Source: Schizochytrium sp. TIO01 (taxonomy: Eukaryota; Sar; Bigyra; Thraustochytrida; Thraustochytriidae). From it: a stretch of DNA of 64,000 nucleotides. How positions within the stretch are numbered: position 1 is the stretch's first letter; every line of letters begins with the position of its first letter. The stretch lies in assembly GCA_004764695.1 (NCBI GenBank), contig SMSO01000014.1, positions 1,191,148-1,255,147 of the forward strand, in the 5' to 3' direction. Of the stretch, positions 1 to 11,807 are shown one piece after another. The notes beneath the pieces were generated by a model. The model saw only the letters and a program-made list of their open reading frames with translations, was not told the origin of the DNA and did not search any database. Made by a program: the position numbers and the translations under genes.

Positions 1-1364
1 GATCCAAGACTTCCAAAAACCGTCTCCGAAGATAGCTGAAGACCTGATGCCTCGTGTGCGCCTTCACAAAGGGGCTCGCCAGACATAGGCTGTCCACCTC
101 TGTTGTTTTTTGCGTGGGAACGTTGGAAAGTTGAACTTAAAATTTTCTGTTTCGGGGGAGATGCGTCATCTAGTGCATCATAGGATGCATCGTGCACATC
201 AAAAAATCCAGTTTCGTCTTCGTCAAGGTCCTCATTATCTCCGTCTTCGCCATCACTATTTTCACTGTTCTCGCTTGCCTCGTTTTCGCTAGTCTCAAAT
301 CCCATCTGGAGGTTACTTCCACCATTGACTTTCATGAAGAGTGAATTGTGCTCCCTTCCGCGGTCACTGCTGCCAGAATCTTCATTTGCTTCTGGAATTT
401 TGCACAAGTCATTGCGTTCGTCTGAAGAAACAGATGAAAATGAAAAGTCATCTTCATCTCTGTCAGAGTCGTCCTTGTTATCGCTTTCACCATAATCGCC
501 TTCTGTAAAGAACGCCCCTTCCGCAGAGAGAGTCCGTCGAATTGAAGGAGCATGGTTGGTGCGCCTGGACATACTCCCATCCAGAATATTTTTTTTGCCC
601 TTAATGAGACCAGAATTCCCTCCTTGTTGCAAGCCCTTTAACGATTCGGAAGGGGAGCCCTGATCGCGTAGTAAGGTTTGAATATTCGGCGACGAGGTCG
701 CCGTAGTCTTAAGCTCCGATGGAGCCGCCATGGTCCCATCAGCATAAGGCCAGTACCCAGATGGCGCATCTTTAAGCAGAAGATTGTGAGTACTACTTGG
801 ATTTGTGAGAGCCGCCGTTGCTGGCGAAATTGAGCCGTTTGGCATTGCGCGTGGGTTACGGCGACTCCTGGTCCAGCGTCTACCATGCGTCTTTGAACGC
901 GAACCTCCTGAAACATAGCCTTCATTCCTATCGGGGCGTTCCACAGCATTCGAGTTAGGTTCCTCCCGCACTCGTCTGGAGGATTTGCTACGTCTGCCAG
1001 ATTTTGTTCGCCGCAGCATGCGCTCCTCCAGGTCGCCGCCATGGTCGTACTCATAGAGTTCCTTTGCCTTCCCGCTCATCAGAGCACCATGTGTATCCAA
1101 ATATCCGTGGCCACCTTCGGTGCTCCTGCAAAGTCTCGCTTGCTAGCAACAATTTACACCGAGAAAATTAATCAACGAAAAAACAACAAACTTGACCCAG
1201 CAGTAAGACACGAACCTGTGATGCAACAAACTGGAGATCGATGTGTCCTTTATAGTCTTAGACTTTTCGAGATTTCCAAAGTGGCTTGGATCCCAAGAAT
1301 TCACAAGAAAAATCAAAACAACCTCGGCCTCTGAAAAATATCGAGACGTTCCGAACCAGAGCAA
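1..1364 (-). CDS. Acidic, disordered protein; C-terminus cut by window edge
   Basis: Function not recognised. The reverse strand is open without a stop from position 1125 to position 1 (about 375 codons). The product is rich in Ser, Asp, Glu and Arg: a basic Arg/Lys/Ser stretch near its start, then long acidic runs, so it is probably disordered and perhaps nuclear. The frame closes upstream, but a GT-AG intron at 1215..1126 (donor CAG|GTTCGT, acceptor TTTGCAG) joins it in phase to an upstream exon that is open from 1216 to about 1395. No convincing initiator ATG is seen in that exon. An Arg-rich frame at 1525-1743 that begins with ATG could hold the first exon, but this is not proven. The 3' end lies outside the window. 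Coding status is fairly sure because of the long open frame with biased composition. The exon structure is inference. Confidence 0.6.
1126..1215 (-). other. Predicted intron in the acidic protein gene
   Basis: This 90-bp GT-AG intron is inferred on the reverse strand. Joining 1216 to 1125 keeps one frame open across both exons, whereas the unspliced sequence carries a stop (TAG) just before the acceptor. Not confirmed by transcript data. Confidence 0.4.
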
Positions 1365-2757
1365 CGGTCTCGCTTCTGCTTGTAATCTTTATTGCTCGAA
1401 GGTTGGTTTGTACGAAGCCCTGAGAGTGGGAGATATTTTAAAAACTAGGCAAGCGGAAAATACAAGGAAGGAGGCAGGTGTGAACGAGCGAAATGATTGG
1501 TCAAAGAAACCAGCAGGCGCGGAATCAAACTTCGCGAACTCCTCTACAGTGAGGCCCTCCGCTCCAGATTTCGCCGCACAGTCCGCTCAGAAGAAGAGGA
1601 AGTTCTTCCAAGGCAACCCTACGCCTACGCCTGACTGATCCTCGCTCCGTTGCTCTGCGTCGAGCCTTCGAAGGGGATTGAAGGACTCTTCGACTGCGCG
1701 AACGATCGCTCTCTTTCTCTCCTTTTTTAATTTTCAAAGCCATATATGAGGCGTTTACACATAGTTACTTAGTAGGTGCCAAAGTCTAAATCAACGAAAT
1801 TTCCAACATAAAATCAAATGAAAACTCCAACGAAAATGTAGGAAGCCCCTGATCTCGAATACCTTCTTTTTTGCGTTGCCTACGAGGGTTTTGAGGATTC
1901 CTTATGTGTGTAGGGATTATTCAATATTTAGAAGGGGTGTGTAGGAGCTGACGATTGTGGATTGTTCGTCATTTCTTGCTAAGAAGAAAGCCACCAGAAC
2001 GGGCTTCTTGGCAAAGTAATGCTGAGAATCATTACAACCAATCATGATAGTAACTACCTATAGCGATACACATCTGGCCAGCAATACGAAAAGTCCATCC
2101 AGAAATGGTTGTGGCTCTGCATTCATGCAAAACACATCCTGAATAACTTCAAGTGGTTACGGATAGACTTTCTTTTATTGTAGGAAAGGAGCACCTCCTG
2201 ATGAGACTAGCAGTTTCCAATACTTTGACGATGAAATGTTTCAAAGAGCTAGCATCTTTCTTAACTTTCTTCATGAGAATTATTGCTGTTCTTTATAAAT
2301 TATTGACAAGGCAATATATGCGATTTGTTCAATGAGATCTGCCATGTAGGACATTTCATGTGCTCGTTTCATAAGAACTGCTGAGGTACCTAGGTACTTG
2401 CATAATGGGTAAAAGTTGGCGGAAAAGTATAATGTGATGAAGTTGAGCTTTTATCTGGTGTAGATGAAGCTACTGCGGAAGTTGTATGTGATGTGATTTA
2501 CTGTGACAATGATATGTTTATAAATATACCGAGTGGTCTTTGCGAAGAATGTGTCAAGGTATGATGTCGGAGCCGATTAGCACCAGCTGTGTTGTGGGTT
2601 GTGCTTATGTAATGCTGGAATTTCCATACATGAGCTAAACCGGTGTGATGAAAACGACTGGTAAATATGTGTGTTTAAAGAATTTGTGGGAGTTTTTTTT
2701 AATGGTGGGCGAGATACGACTTATTTGCCATACTTCCTTAATTCTTGAAGTGAGAAT

Positions 2758-2838
2758 GTCTTGTTCTGTAAGAGTACATTTTGCGCTAGGGTTAACTGTC
2801 TTGTTCTGTAAGAGTATATTTTTGCGCTAGGGTTAACT
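2758..2838. repeat. Two-copy tandem repeat of about 40 bp
   Basis: Units 2758-2797 and 2798-2838 are almost identical and begin GTCTTGTTCTGTAAGAGTA. They differ by a C/T change and one extra T in the T run, and each ends with GCGCTAGGGTTAACT. It is a simple local duplication; no function can be assigned. Confidence 0.85.
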
Positions 2839-5255
2839 TCCTTTGCAAGCATTACTACGACCGAGGTTTCAAAAAGTAAATCAGGTGATCATTGAAGTGC
2901 GACGTATCACTTGTACAAATTAAGACATTGAGCAGCTTCTTCATAGTTTCCTAAACCTAGATTTTGAGGAAGAAGATGATCTTATTTTTTCCGATTGATC
3001 TCACCACGTTGCGCATGCGTACGTATTTAAAAATATCACAATCTAAAGTTGAAAGACAAGTCGTGGAAATGACTGCAAAGCTTTTGCACAATTAACACAC
3101 AAGTCGAAAGTATTGTATGTTTGAGAAGGTGCTTGGGCGCACAGTAAATATAAGGAATCTACAGTTCAAATGCGAATTCAATAGAATATCTCTCCACGCC
3201 ACTAACAGTGTGTCTGAACCGGAAGTAATTGAGTTGAACGATAAATTAAAGAAATCGATGCTGATAAATCTCACAAAGACTCTCGTTTTGAAGGTACTAG
3301 GATGGAGAGTAATAAAATGATGGAAGATGTCGAGAATTTGTGCATAGAGTAGAACGAAAGGCATCTGAAGAGTAGAAATTATCTAAAGGAAATGCAATGA
3401 TTCAAATTTTTAGCATCACTTTGTACATGTTTTATATTGTTTAACGAATACCTGGAGTCACTGTCAAGAAAAATTAGGAACATTAGAAGTTTTGACTTTT
3501 GTGTTATCCGTCTCTAGATAGAGTAAAGAAAAGTGTAGCCAAGGGGCAAGTTGGGTGTACTAAGCCAAAGAAAGTCCCAGGTTGCTTGGTCATCTAGTTA
3601 CTCTTTCTTCGGTTCAAGTATGTTCTTCGAAGTAAAGCAGCAATCAGAAGTAGTGAGAATTATACTGCTAGGCAAAGTTTTTGAAACGTCTTTATGAGTT
3701 CTGTGGTTAAAACTAACTTTTACTTATTTATTTCACTCCGCTTGATCAACAACTATTCTACAGTGTTTTGTGACTGTGAGTTTTCTAAATCTTTTGCTTA
3801 GAAAAAAGCTTTAACATAAAGAAATTCTCGATAACTCCGACGTCGGCAGGTCACAAATATATGTGCCTGAGCTTTTCCTTCATCTTGTAGAATATATTAA
3901 GTCAACCACGACGATAGACATCCTTTCTTTAGCGTTACGCGCTGTTATGTTTTGTTGTTACGAAAAATGTAATTTTGCTTTGCAAACTAATATAAAAAGT
4001 AGCTGAGTTTAAGAAAGTATATGCAATCCAGGCAAAATTCGAAGCAAGTGCTATGCGTGCCTATGACACGTCCCTTTGAATCTGATAGGCTTTCGCTACG
4101 CATGTAATGCTTTTGAACGTTCGCATATTGCCGTTTATCTTTTTACCGCTCCCAGGTACCCCTAAAATGTGTTGATGATTCAACTTTCCCCGAGATTTTG
4201 GTAAAAGAGAGCATTTTGTAGTTACTTCAAGTTACAGATTAGCACACAGCGTGCATGCATTGGGAAAAGTGGAGCTTGAAGAAAATGAGGAATTTAATTT
4301 CCGGTTTCTCATGTATCTGTGTGAAAAACCTTAATAATATTGGACCTTCAGTGTATTATCCTTACGATGATCTCAAACTAAAACGATATTTCATTTTCTC
4401 CACTAAACCATAGTTGTAATTTATTCTATTTAAAATTTTAATAAAAAAAAGCGAAAAAAATAAAAAATACTTCGATGTCCTCAGGTTGCAAAAACCTTTG
4501 GCGTCGTTTTATTTTATTTCAATCCTAAGAAAGAATGGTATTTGTGGGCAATATTTCAGGTCTCGATAGGATAGGTTGCGGCTTGCGACGAGCGTATTCT
4601 TCATCTTCAAATCATCAAATCAAAAGTAGTACGTATATAGGTAACTAGAGGTATTAGCGGTAGTATGCGATTTTTCTAAATCTTTTTCGTTTCCTTTCTT
4701 TTGATTAAATACTTAGGAGCTCCGCCTCTGCTAGGTTTAAAACTACGACCTCTCTATCTTTCAGAATGGACTAAGGATATATATAGTTTACAGTAATAAT
4801 TGCTTCCTGTACTATCTAAGGACTTATGGGTGGACGCGCCAGAAAATCATTAATAATAGCATAAGTACCTATGCACACAATTGATGTAAGAAAGCCTGTG
4901 GGAAACAAAACCAGCGATCAGTAAAGACAAGGAGCCTCCAAGAAGCGAAACGAGACACCAACGTTCTTGCTCGGGATGTTAGGATGCCTTTTGTTTACTG
5001 TAATAAGGCGCACATGTTAGTATCTAAAAAATTTAAGTAAGAAGCCTAAAATTTGTTATTCCTATTCTTATGTTAACGTATATTATAAGCTTTAAAAAAA
5101 AGGGGGGGGGAAGGTTATAGATAGTGTGATTGGTAGCATTGCTATTATGGAGAGTTTTTCTCTGTTCTAATTTTTTTTTTTTAATAATTAAAAAAAATAG
5201 AGAGACCAAGCAGACAACTGTCAAAAGAAAGAAAAAGAGCAACGGTTTGTTTTGT

Positions 5256-5273
5256 TTGCTTGCTTGCTTGCTT
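5256..5273. repeat. (TTGC)n microsatellite
   Basis: About four and a half TTGC units sit just upstream of a small open frame that starts at 5333. Confidence 0.7.
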
Positions 5274-5332
5274 TCGCAGAGCGAGCCTGAACGGGTGAGA
5301 AGAAGCCCAGAACGCGAGACAAAGCTGATTCT

Positions 5333-5677
5333 ATGACGCAATTTAAGATTATATGGTATTCAGTAATGGCCTTTCCAACTTCACGAAGTTCGTCAGCACA
5401 CGCCATCGTAGTTGACGATCATCTCAGCTCGTTTTCAGTCTTGAGAATTGGTTTGTCCTCGATGCTATTCTTTCAGCACTCTTCCAGCAGAAATGCCACA
5501 CGCAAGTATCAAAAGCACTTCATGCACCTCGGAGCCCGCAACCAGGGTTTAACTTCGTCTGAGTTGTCGTCCGTGGCCAAGTTTGACAACTCCGTCAAGA
5601 GCTCCATGGATGACTTTGTGGGTGACGAATCTGAACGAAGTGCCTTTTATACAAATAAATTTATTAGTTTAAACTAG
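5333..5677 (+). CDS. Possible small hypothetical protein (114 aa)
   Basis: An ATG-initiated frame of 114 codons in otherwise gene-free sequence. The product is Ser-rich with a mixed hydrophobic N-terminal half and no motif I recognise. It lies between AT-rich stretches and has no neighbour within 1 kb. It could be a lineage-specific small gene, part of a spliced gene or a chance open frame; there is no independent evidence for translation. Confidence 0.2.
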   Translation: MTQFKIIWYSVMAFPTSRSSSAHAIVVDDHLSSFSVLRIGLSSMLFFQHSSSRNATRKYQKHFMHLGARNQGLTSSELSSVAKFDNSVKSSMDDFVGDESERSAFYTNKFISLN

Positions 5678-6787
5678 AAGAAGAAAACTCATCATGCAAA
5701 AAAAGAAAAGAAAAATAAAAGAAATTGGTAAAGTAGTAAGGCAGGTAAATCGAAAGAATGTGAATAAATGCTGGTCGCTCTTTTGGAGTATGCTTTGAGC
5801 TGGGGCTCTCTTCAAGACATGTGGCAGCCAATCTTGGTTCTCAAACATCTCACCCAAGCATGAGGACCTTGAGTCGCTGCCCAGAGCTGTGGCTCAAGTT
5901 GTTCTGCCGCTGATGAATCAATCGAAGAATCGACCATCCCATTCTTGCCTTCAATCATGATGCTCAATTCTTTTCACTTTCTGTGAAGGTACATCTTTAT
6001 GCATGCATGCCTACCATCTAGATAGCGCATGCTAGCACTGCCTCTATCAGTGGTATAGTACGCCGGTGCTAGTGTTATGCTTAGGCACCTACGTCCATCC
6101 ACATTGGTATCCTCCCTCTCCTAGGGCTGTTCTAGTGGTTTCGGGTAGCTATGCTCTTTCGTTTACAGTTGAAGGAGAACATAAGAAATGAAAGAAAATT
6201 TAAAAGCGTCTAGCTAGGTAAGTAGGTAATGGTTACTCTACCTCGAAGAGAAAGAGCGAAAGATTGAGTGAAAGAATGACAGAATGAAAGAATGAAAGAA
6301 TGAAAGAATGAAAGAATGAAAGAATGAAGGAATGAAGGAATGAAAGATGGAGAAGCGGGCAACGGCAATGACGAAGATGATCGCATCGACCTCAGCTCAG
6401 CAGTGCAAGTGGTGAGGGAGTGAGGTCTTGGGCTCTCCGCAGACAGAAATGAATGCCTGATTGATGGAACGAAGATAATGCTCGTGAACTTGAAGGAAGG
6501 AAGAGGAAGAAAGTCCCTAGTGTTGTCAGGTAGTACCTTCGTAGGCGCCTCGTAGGAAAAAGTTTTATGCTCTAAAAAGGTTTAAATATAAAAATAAAAT
6601 AAAACTTCTTATTATGACTAGTAAAGAGAATGAGAATGAATGAAAATGAGTGAACATCATCATCGATCAATCCTAAATATCGATCGATTGATCGCTCCTT
6701 GGCCGCAGCGAGCGCTCTTTCTTTCCTTTCCTTCTCTCGCGTTCTCGGACTTCGTTCCCTCGGCGCCTCTGCAGGCAGGCAGGAACC
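5678..6787. other. Spacer and 5' region of the helicase gene
   Basis: No credible gene. The stretch contains TAGGTA-type words around 6215-6245, the GAATGAAA repeat, and a pyrimidine-rich, CpG-containing leader at about 6690-6786 just before the helicase start. Confidence 0.55.
6282..6345. repeat. (GAATGAAA)n short tandem repeat
   Basis: Roughly eight imperfect copies of an eight-base GAATGAAA unit, drifting to GAATGAAG at the right end. It lies about 440 bp upstream of the helicase start. Confidence 0.85.
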
Positions 6788-9700
6788 ATGATGGCCAGAC
6801 CGGTCCGCACGGGCCCTCGGCTCACCAAAAAGGCCCGTGAACGCAAGCATGAGGCGGAGAAGGCCGACAAGGCTTTGGGCGGTGCCACCATGAAGGAGGT
6901 TGAGGGCGAGGAGGCCACCAAGAAGACCCCGCACTGGTACGTGGAGCTCCAGTGGTTCCGACTTCTTCGTGGACAGGCCCGCCTCAACCAGATTGCACGT
7001 CTTCTCGTGGAGCTCGCGCCTAACAAGGTCTTCGACCCTCGCGAAATCTACTCTTCTCACCTCAAGGACGAGGCTGTCCACCAGATTCAGGACGGCGTTC
7101 AGGACGGCGACAACGAGGACAACAACGAGGGTGAAAGCGGTGCCACCAAGAAGAGTGCCGACAAGGCCAAGCCCAAGAAACTTAGCAAGGCAGAGCAGAT
7201 CCGTCTGCAGAACACTCTGAAGCGTCAGAAGGAGGCTGCAGCAAAGGATGCCGAGAAGTTGCGTACCCTTGGTACGCAGGCTGGCGCAAAGATTAAGCTG
7301 AAGACAGAGTCAGGTAAGCTTCTGTTGCTTCTGGGTATGTTGAAGCAGGCTGTGCGCGATAACCAGGTTGTGGATGTGTTGGACACCATGTGGGAGATCG
7401 AGGAGGTCTCAAAGGAGGTAGACGAAAAGGAGCGCAAGGCTGCTTTCAAACCGTATGCCGATGTGATCCGCCAGGCATCCGAGATTCGCAACTCGCGCGA
7501 GGCACTGGGTGGCGTAAACATTTACGACTTTCAGCTCACAGCTATGAGCGACCGCTTGCCGCCGCTCAACTTACACTCGCTCTCGGGCAAGTTTAAGCTT
7601 GATGACTGGCAGCTGCACGTCATTGACCTTATTAACCGTCGTAAGTCTGTGCTCATCACGGCCCCGACCTCATCTGGTAAGACCGTGCTCTCCACCTATG
7701 TCTGCACCACTGGCCTCAAGGTTCTCTTCACCGTTCCCTCTGAGCCGCTTGCCTGGCAGGTCGCTGCCATGCTGCGAGCACTCAAGGTTGATGTCGCTAT
7801 TCTCGTCCCCACACTCACCTACGTGCCTCTCAAGTGGACCGTTGTTGTCGGTACCCCGCACTCGCTCGAGAGTGGCCTTACGAAACAGGTTGGCTTCGAC
7901 TTTGACTATATGGTTGGTGATGAAATCCACTCGCTCAACAACCAGGACGGACCCGCTCTTCAGCGCATTATCCGTGCGATTCCCAAGACCTGTAAGGTTC
8001 TTGCTCTCTCGGCCACCATCGGTAACGCAGGTGAGCTCAGAAACTGGTGGGAAACCATCGTTGGCGAGAATGAGATTGAGCTCGTCGTGCACAAGTCTAG
8101 ATTTATCAACCTCCAGAGGTACGTCTGGGCCCAGGACTTCAGTGGAAACGAAAAGACTATTGAAGACGGCCAGGAGAACATCTCGGAGACAGGAGGTAAG
8201 CTGCAGCTGTTACATCCGGCATCAGTGCTTACGGTAGAGTACCTTGCAAGCGACGAGTACGCCTCAAGTGATTTGGCGTTCACGCCGGTAGACGCGTATG
8301 CGCTGTTCAAGGCAATGGACGCCCTGAGCAGCTCCTCTAGCGTGAATGTGGATGACCTCAAGCCCAAGTCTTTCTTTGCTAAGAATGGCGCTCAGCGCGT
8401 GACTCTCATGCAGGCCAAGGAGTACGAAGATGCTCTCAAAGAACGCCTCGTGCAGATCGCCAAGGAGGAGCCCGATATGTGCAGACTGCTGTTGGCTTCG
8501 CTCGCTCCTGGATCTAGTCTCAAGGCTATTAAGAAGACACGCAAGCCTCTTCTCAGCCAGCCCAAGGAAGAGCTCAACCGCCATGACCGCGAAACAGCGG
8601 CGCAGCTTATGGGAAGAGTTGAAGGAGCTCTCGAGTCCTCTTCTGTGAACACAAGCAACGCAGCCTTGACAGACCTTATGTTCGACTTGTACAAGTCGGA
8701 GCGTGCACCGGCCATCTGCTTCCAATTAGATAGTGTGCGTTGTCAGAGTATGTTCGACGGAATGCTCCGCGAGCTTGAAGAGCGCGAGCTCCGCAAACAC
8801 CCGAACTACAGACGCGACCTTGAAAGGAAGGCTAAGGGTCTTGAAAAGTTGCGCGAAAAGGCTGCCAAGAAGGGCGGCAAACGTGGCGGTGAGGAGGATG
8901 AGGCCGCAGAGGCGCAGGAGTTCGGAGAGACCGTGAACGAGGCAGTTGACATCAATGCACCGCACCCGGAGTTCGTGCTCACGCCGCCAGGACGTGGCAT
9001 GAGCGCTGTGGAGACACGAGATGTGGAGGACAAGCTCAGAGACGACCTCCCTCCGAGCGGAGACCTGCCTCACCCGCTGATTAGAGGTCTTCGCAGAGGT
9101 ATTGGAATGTACATCGAGGGTCTCAGCTCTGCATACCAGCGCCTTGTGCAGTCCATGGCTCAACAAGGTCGCCTTGGCGTTGTCTTCAGTGACGAGCTTC
9201 TCGCTTATGGTGTCAACATGCCGTTCAGGTCCGCCGTCTTCTTCGGAGACCCCGGTCCCGAATGGCTCACCCCGCTCCTTCACCAACAGATGGCTGGTCG
9301 TGCCGGTCGTCGTGGTCTCGATCGACAGGGTAACCTCATTTACTGCGGATTTGCACCCAGTCGTCTCAAGAGCTTGCTTCGAGGCCGCTTGCCAAGAGTC
9401 ACCGGCCGCTGGCCGCTGTACCCGACAATCCCTCTGCAGTTGGAGATGAACAAGAGATACGAGGTTGCAGGAGCACCGCTGACAGACGAGAAGATGCACG
9501 ATATCTGCTCAACGCCGCTCGCAGAGTGGCTCGAGAAGAAGACCGTGGACAACTACTACGGTGTCGCGGAGGACTGGATCAAGCAGCTCGGCATTCTCGA
9601 GCACCCGCCATCATCATACAACTACCTTATCCCCGAGCTCGTGTGGGAGCTGCGTAAGTTCCTTCCCGAATCTCTTGCTCTTGAGTACCTGCTTGAGCCC

Positions 9701-10333
9701 ATGGTGAAGAAGTACCGCGATATGGTCTACAACCAGTTTGACAAGGACGCAGACGTTGCTCACCAGACCAGTATGTTCTTGCTCTTCTGCCGCATTTGCG
9801 CTCGTGAACCGTATAAGGAGCTTACAGAGGCGGAGCTTGCTGCAAGTGGAGCCGATGAGGCAACAGCAGACGCTCTCAAGTGGGTACGCCCTCTGCCGTT
9901 CCCGCACGGCCAAGACGAGGAGTGGGATCGCTGGACGGAGATCATTAACGAAAGCCAGCACCGTATTACCAACAGCGACCTTCCGTACAAGGAACAGATG
10001 CTGTTGCCTGTGCCGCTCGACCAGCCGCTCGACAACATGGTATATGCATCATTTGTGCGCAACCAGATTGATCCGGCTTTGCCAACTCCTGTCCAGCACC
10101 ACCTTCGCGAACGCATTTGGATCGTGGGAGAGGTTCTGCGTATCACTTCGAACGTTTTGGGACGTTCGTCGGAACTTCAGCCTGTTCAGAACCTTATTCG
10201 TAAGGCCTTCGTCCGTATTCGGTACATTCTTGACGAATGTGCCACCCGCAACTGGAAAAAGTTCGACGAGGCCAGCCTCTCTGCTACCCCTGTGGCGGCT
10301 CAACCGCCCCAACCTGCTGCTGCCTCTCAGTAG
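6788..10333 (+). CDS. Ski2/DDX60-like superfamily II helicase
   Basis: 1,181-residue SF2 helicase predicted to use ATP to remodel RNA or RNA-protein complexes. Visible motifs: motif I (APTSSGKT) near residue 291, motif II DEIH near 378, motif III SAT near 407, and motif VI (QMAGRAGRRG) near 833. The wide spacing between motifs III and VI, with a charged Lys/Glu-rich insert near 660-740, and the GN-x-EL-x-W pattern after SAT resemble DDX60-type Ski2-like helicases rather than Mtr4 or Ski2. The Lys-rich N-terminus (residues 1-60) and the stretch at about 115-180 are low in complexity. Two ATGs are adjacent (6788 and 6791) in ACCATGATGG context; the first is used here. Codons end mostly in G or C, unlike several neighbouring genes, which suggests high expression. 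Exact orthology is uncertain. Confidence 0.85.
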   Translation: MMARPVRTGPRLTKKARERKHEAEKADKALGGATMKEVEGEEATKKTPHWYVELQWFRLLRGQARLNQIARLLVELAPNKVFDPREIYSSHLKDEAVHQIQDGVQDGDNEDNNEGESGATKKSADKAKPKKLSKAEQIRLQNTLKRQKEAAAKDAEKLRTLGTQAGAKIKLKTESGKLLLLLGMLKQAVRDNQVVDVLDTMWEIEEVSKEVDEKERKAAFKPYADVIRQASEIRNSREALGGVNIYDFQLTAMSDRLPPLNLHSLSGKFKLDDWQLHVIDLINRRKSVLITAPTSSGKTVLSTYVCTTGLKVLFTVPSEPLAWQVAAMLRALKVDVAILVPTLTYVPLKWTVVVGTPHSLESGLTKQVGFDFDYMVGDEIHSLNNQDGPALQRIIRAIPKTCKVLALSATIGNAGELRNWWETIVGENEIELVVHKSRFINLQRYVWAQDFSGNEKTIEDGQENISETGGKLQLLHPASVLTVEYLASDEYASSDLAFTPVDAYALFKAMDALSSSSSVNVDDLKPKSFFAKNGAQRVTLMQAKEYEDALKERLVQIAKEEPDMCRLLLASLAPGSSLKAIKKTRKPLLSQPKEELNRHDRETAAQLMGRVEGALESSSVNTSNAALTDLMFDLYKSERAPAICFQLDSVRCQSMFDGMLRELEERELRKHPNYRRDLERKAKGLEKLREKAAKKGGKRGGEEDEAAEAQEFGETVNEAVDINAPHPEFVLTPPGRGMSAVETRDVEDKLRDDLPPSGDLPHPLIRGLRRGIGMYIEGLSSAYQRLVQSMAQQGRLGVVFSDELLAYGVNMPFRSAVFFGDPGPEWLTPLLHQQMAGRAGRRGLDRQGNLIYCGFAPSRLKSLLRGRLPRVTGRWPLYPTIPLQLEMNKRYEVAGAPLTDEKMHDICSTPLAEWLEKKTVDNYYGVAEDWIKQLGILEHPPSSYNYLIPELVWELRKFLPESLALEYLLEPMVKKYRDMVYNQFDKDADVAHQTSMFLLFCRICAREPYKELTEAELAASGADEATADALKWVRPLPFPHGQDEEWDRWTEIINESQHRITNSDLPYKEQMLLPVPLDQPLDNMVYASFVRNQIDPALPTPVQHHLRERIWIVGEVLRITSNVLGRSSELQPVQNLIRKAFVRIRYILDECATRNWKKFDEASLSATPVAAQPPQPAAASQ

Positions 10334-11103
10334 ACGATATAGAACAAGCTAAATTACATATTCCTTCGTGGCTTGTTGTAAACCTGGTCTGAAAGGGGAC
10401 TCTCTCGTTACCCTTTCTCTCTCTCTATTTCTCATTCTAAATACTATCAATTAAAAAACCTATAAAATAAAGCACTCATCACGTTTTACAACCTCGACTA
10501 TCTATACATGTTTACTTGTCATATGATGCATCAGGATAATTTTATCTTACCAACTTAAATTGGTCGTTTACTCCCCTTTTCTAGTACGATCTGTTTCCAC
10601 TGTTTCCTGAAGAGATTGGTTAATTAAGGTCCCGTCAATTTATTCATCTGATTCCCACTCTCCACATGAATAATACTACATATGTACTTTGTAGTGTTGG
10701 TGCATGTTTCAGCTAATCTTCGGGACTAACTTGAACGGGTTTTAGCAAGTTTCGTCACTCAAAAGAGATAGTCGAAATGTTCCTCTCAGACAGTACATGT
10801 ACTTTTAACATGGATTTTAGTCTTTTCAAGTTATCGATATCCCAATATCTATCAAGATTGTAATAATCAAGTATCTGTAACAAGGCTATTTTGCATAACG
10901 ACAACTAAGTACAACCATAATTTAATGCTGGCACTTTTATTGAAAGCTTTGTGTCTCCACTGAACCAAATAAAAGATTCTACCTAAATACCAGGCCGCCG
11001 ACTTCACATTATGAGTGCAGTACCAAATGTTTGGACTACCACATGAATTTAACAAGAACCTTGGACTTCCCCCCTTGTCATGAAACGCAAGACCCCTGTG
11101 GCT
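10334..11103. other. Intergenic spacer after the helicase gene
   Basis: About 770 bp, AT-rich. A CT-rich run at about 10414-10430 is followed by AATAAAG near 10467, a possible polyadenylation signal. Nothing else is recognised. Confidence 0.5.
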
Positions 11104-11640
11104 CTACTCTTTCTTTTTGGATGGCCTCTCTTCCATCACTGTTGCCAGCTCATCCTCATAGTACTTACTACCTAACTGCCATACTACAATAGTATAAAAA
11201 CAACCAAAGAACAAGTTGACCAAAGAACAAGTTATAGTACTGTCAGTACTTCCTGCTCTCACCAATGATGTCGGAGTGCAGAAACAAATCGGTTGTAGGT
11301 ACATAACTCTCGCTAAAAGGCTCCGTGCGACCTTGAACAAAACTATACTGGTAGGCTTGATAGATGCCTTATTAGCATGTTGCGAATACAGTGGTAACGA
11401 TGATGGTGACCAATTTGATGAAATGAGAAATGTTATCTTTTCAATTTGCACTTCTAGCAATACTGTTAGTAATTTATCATAGATGTAGGTAATTTGCACA
11501 AAAGTAATTTGCGGTGCTTGGCGAGGAACCTTATAGTAGAACAAATTTAAATAAACTAGAATATAGCTCAGGAATATAGTAGATAAGAATCGGATAACCC
11601 ACTTGCGCTTGTACGCGCAATCATTAGTGATGCATCAGTG
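11104..11640 (-). CDS. Possible small membrane protein ending in KKKE
   Basis: The reverse strand is open for about 178 codons from a stop near 11640 to TAG at 11104, with no clear ATG at its beginning. The translation has two or three hydrophobic segments, one near the open end and one near the C-terminus, and ends in KKKE, which fits the KKxx dilysine ER-retrieval signal. The opposite strand also carries a coding-looking 88-codon frame over 11216-11482 (it would start at a TTG). At most one of the two is likely to be real, and the locus may be an exon of a spliced gene or a decaying gene. No family recognised. Confidence 0.3.
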
Positions 11641-11807
11641 ATGATGATGCAGTTAGTTTGTTGCTTCACGTTATACAAGTAGGTAGGGTAGCCCCCAACA
11701 ACCAACATAAACCCAAAAACGCACGCCCTCGATAGTTGAAGCACAGAGCAATTCGCGAAGATCTTGCAGTGAAGACAGGTTTAGTTCACAAATAGCTCAA
11801 CTTCGAG

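Larger units (their letters stand above)
1744..5332. other. AT-rich spacer without a recognisable gene
   Basis: About 3.6 kb with no long open frame, AT-rich and full of homopolymer runs. The only structure found is a tandem duplication at 2758-2838. Short frames on both strands (for example 3092-3364) have no family signature and look like chance. Confidence 0.6.

Noticed and set aside
8726-9499. 257-codon open frame on the reverse strand inside the helicase gene
   Set aside because: It is antisense to a clearly conserved helicase; open frames on the opposite strand are expected in a gene with strong third-position GC bias. The same applies to other antisense frames between 7225 and 10312.
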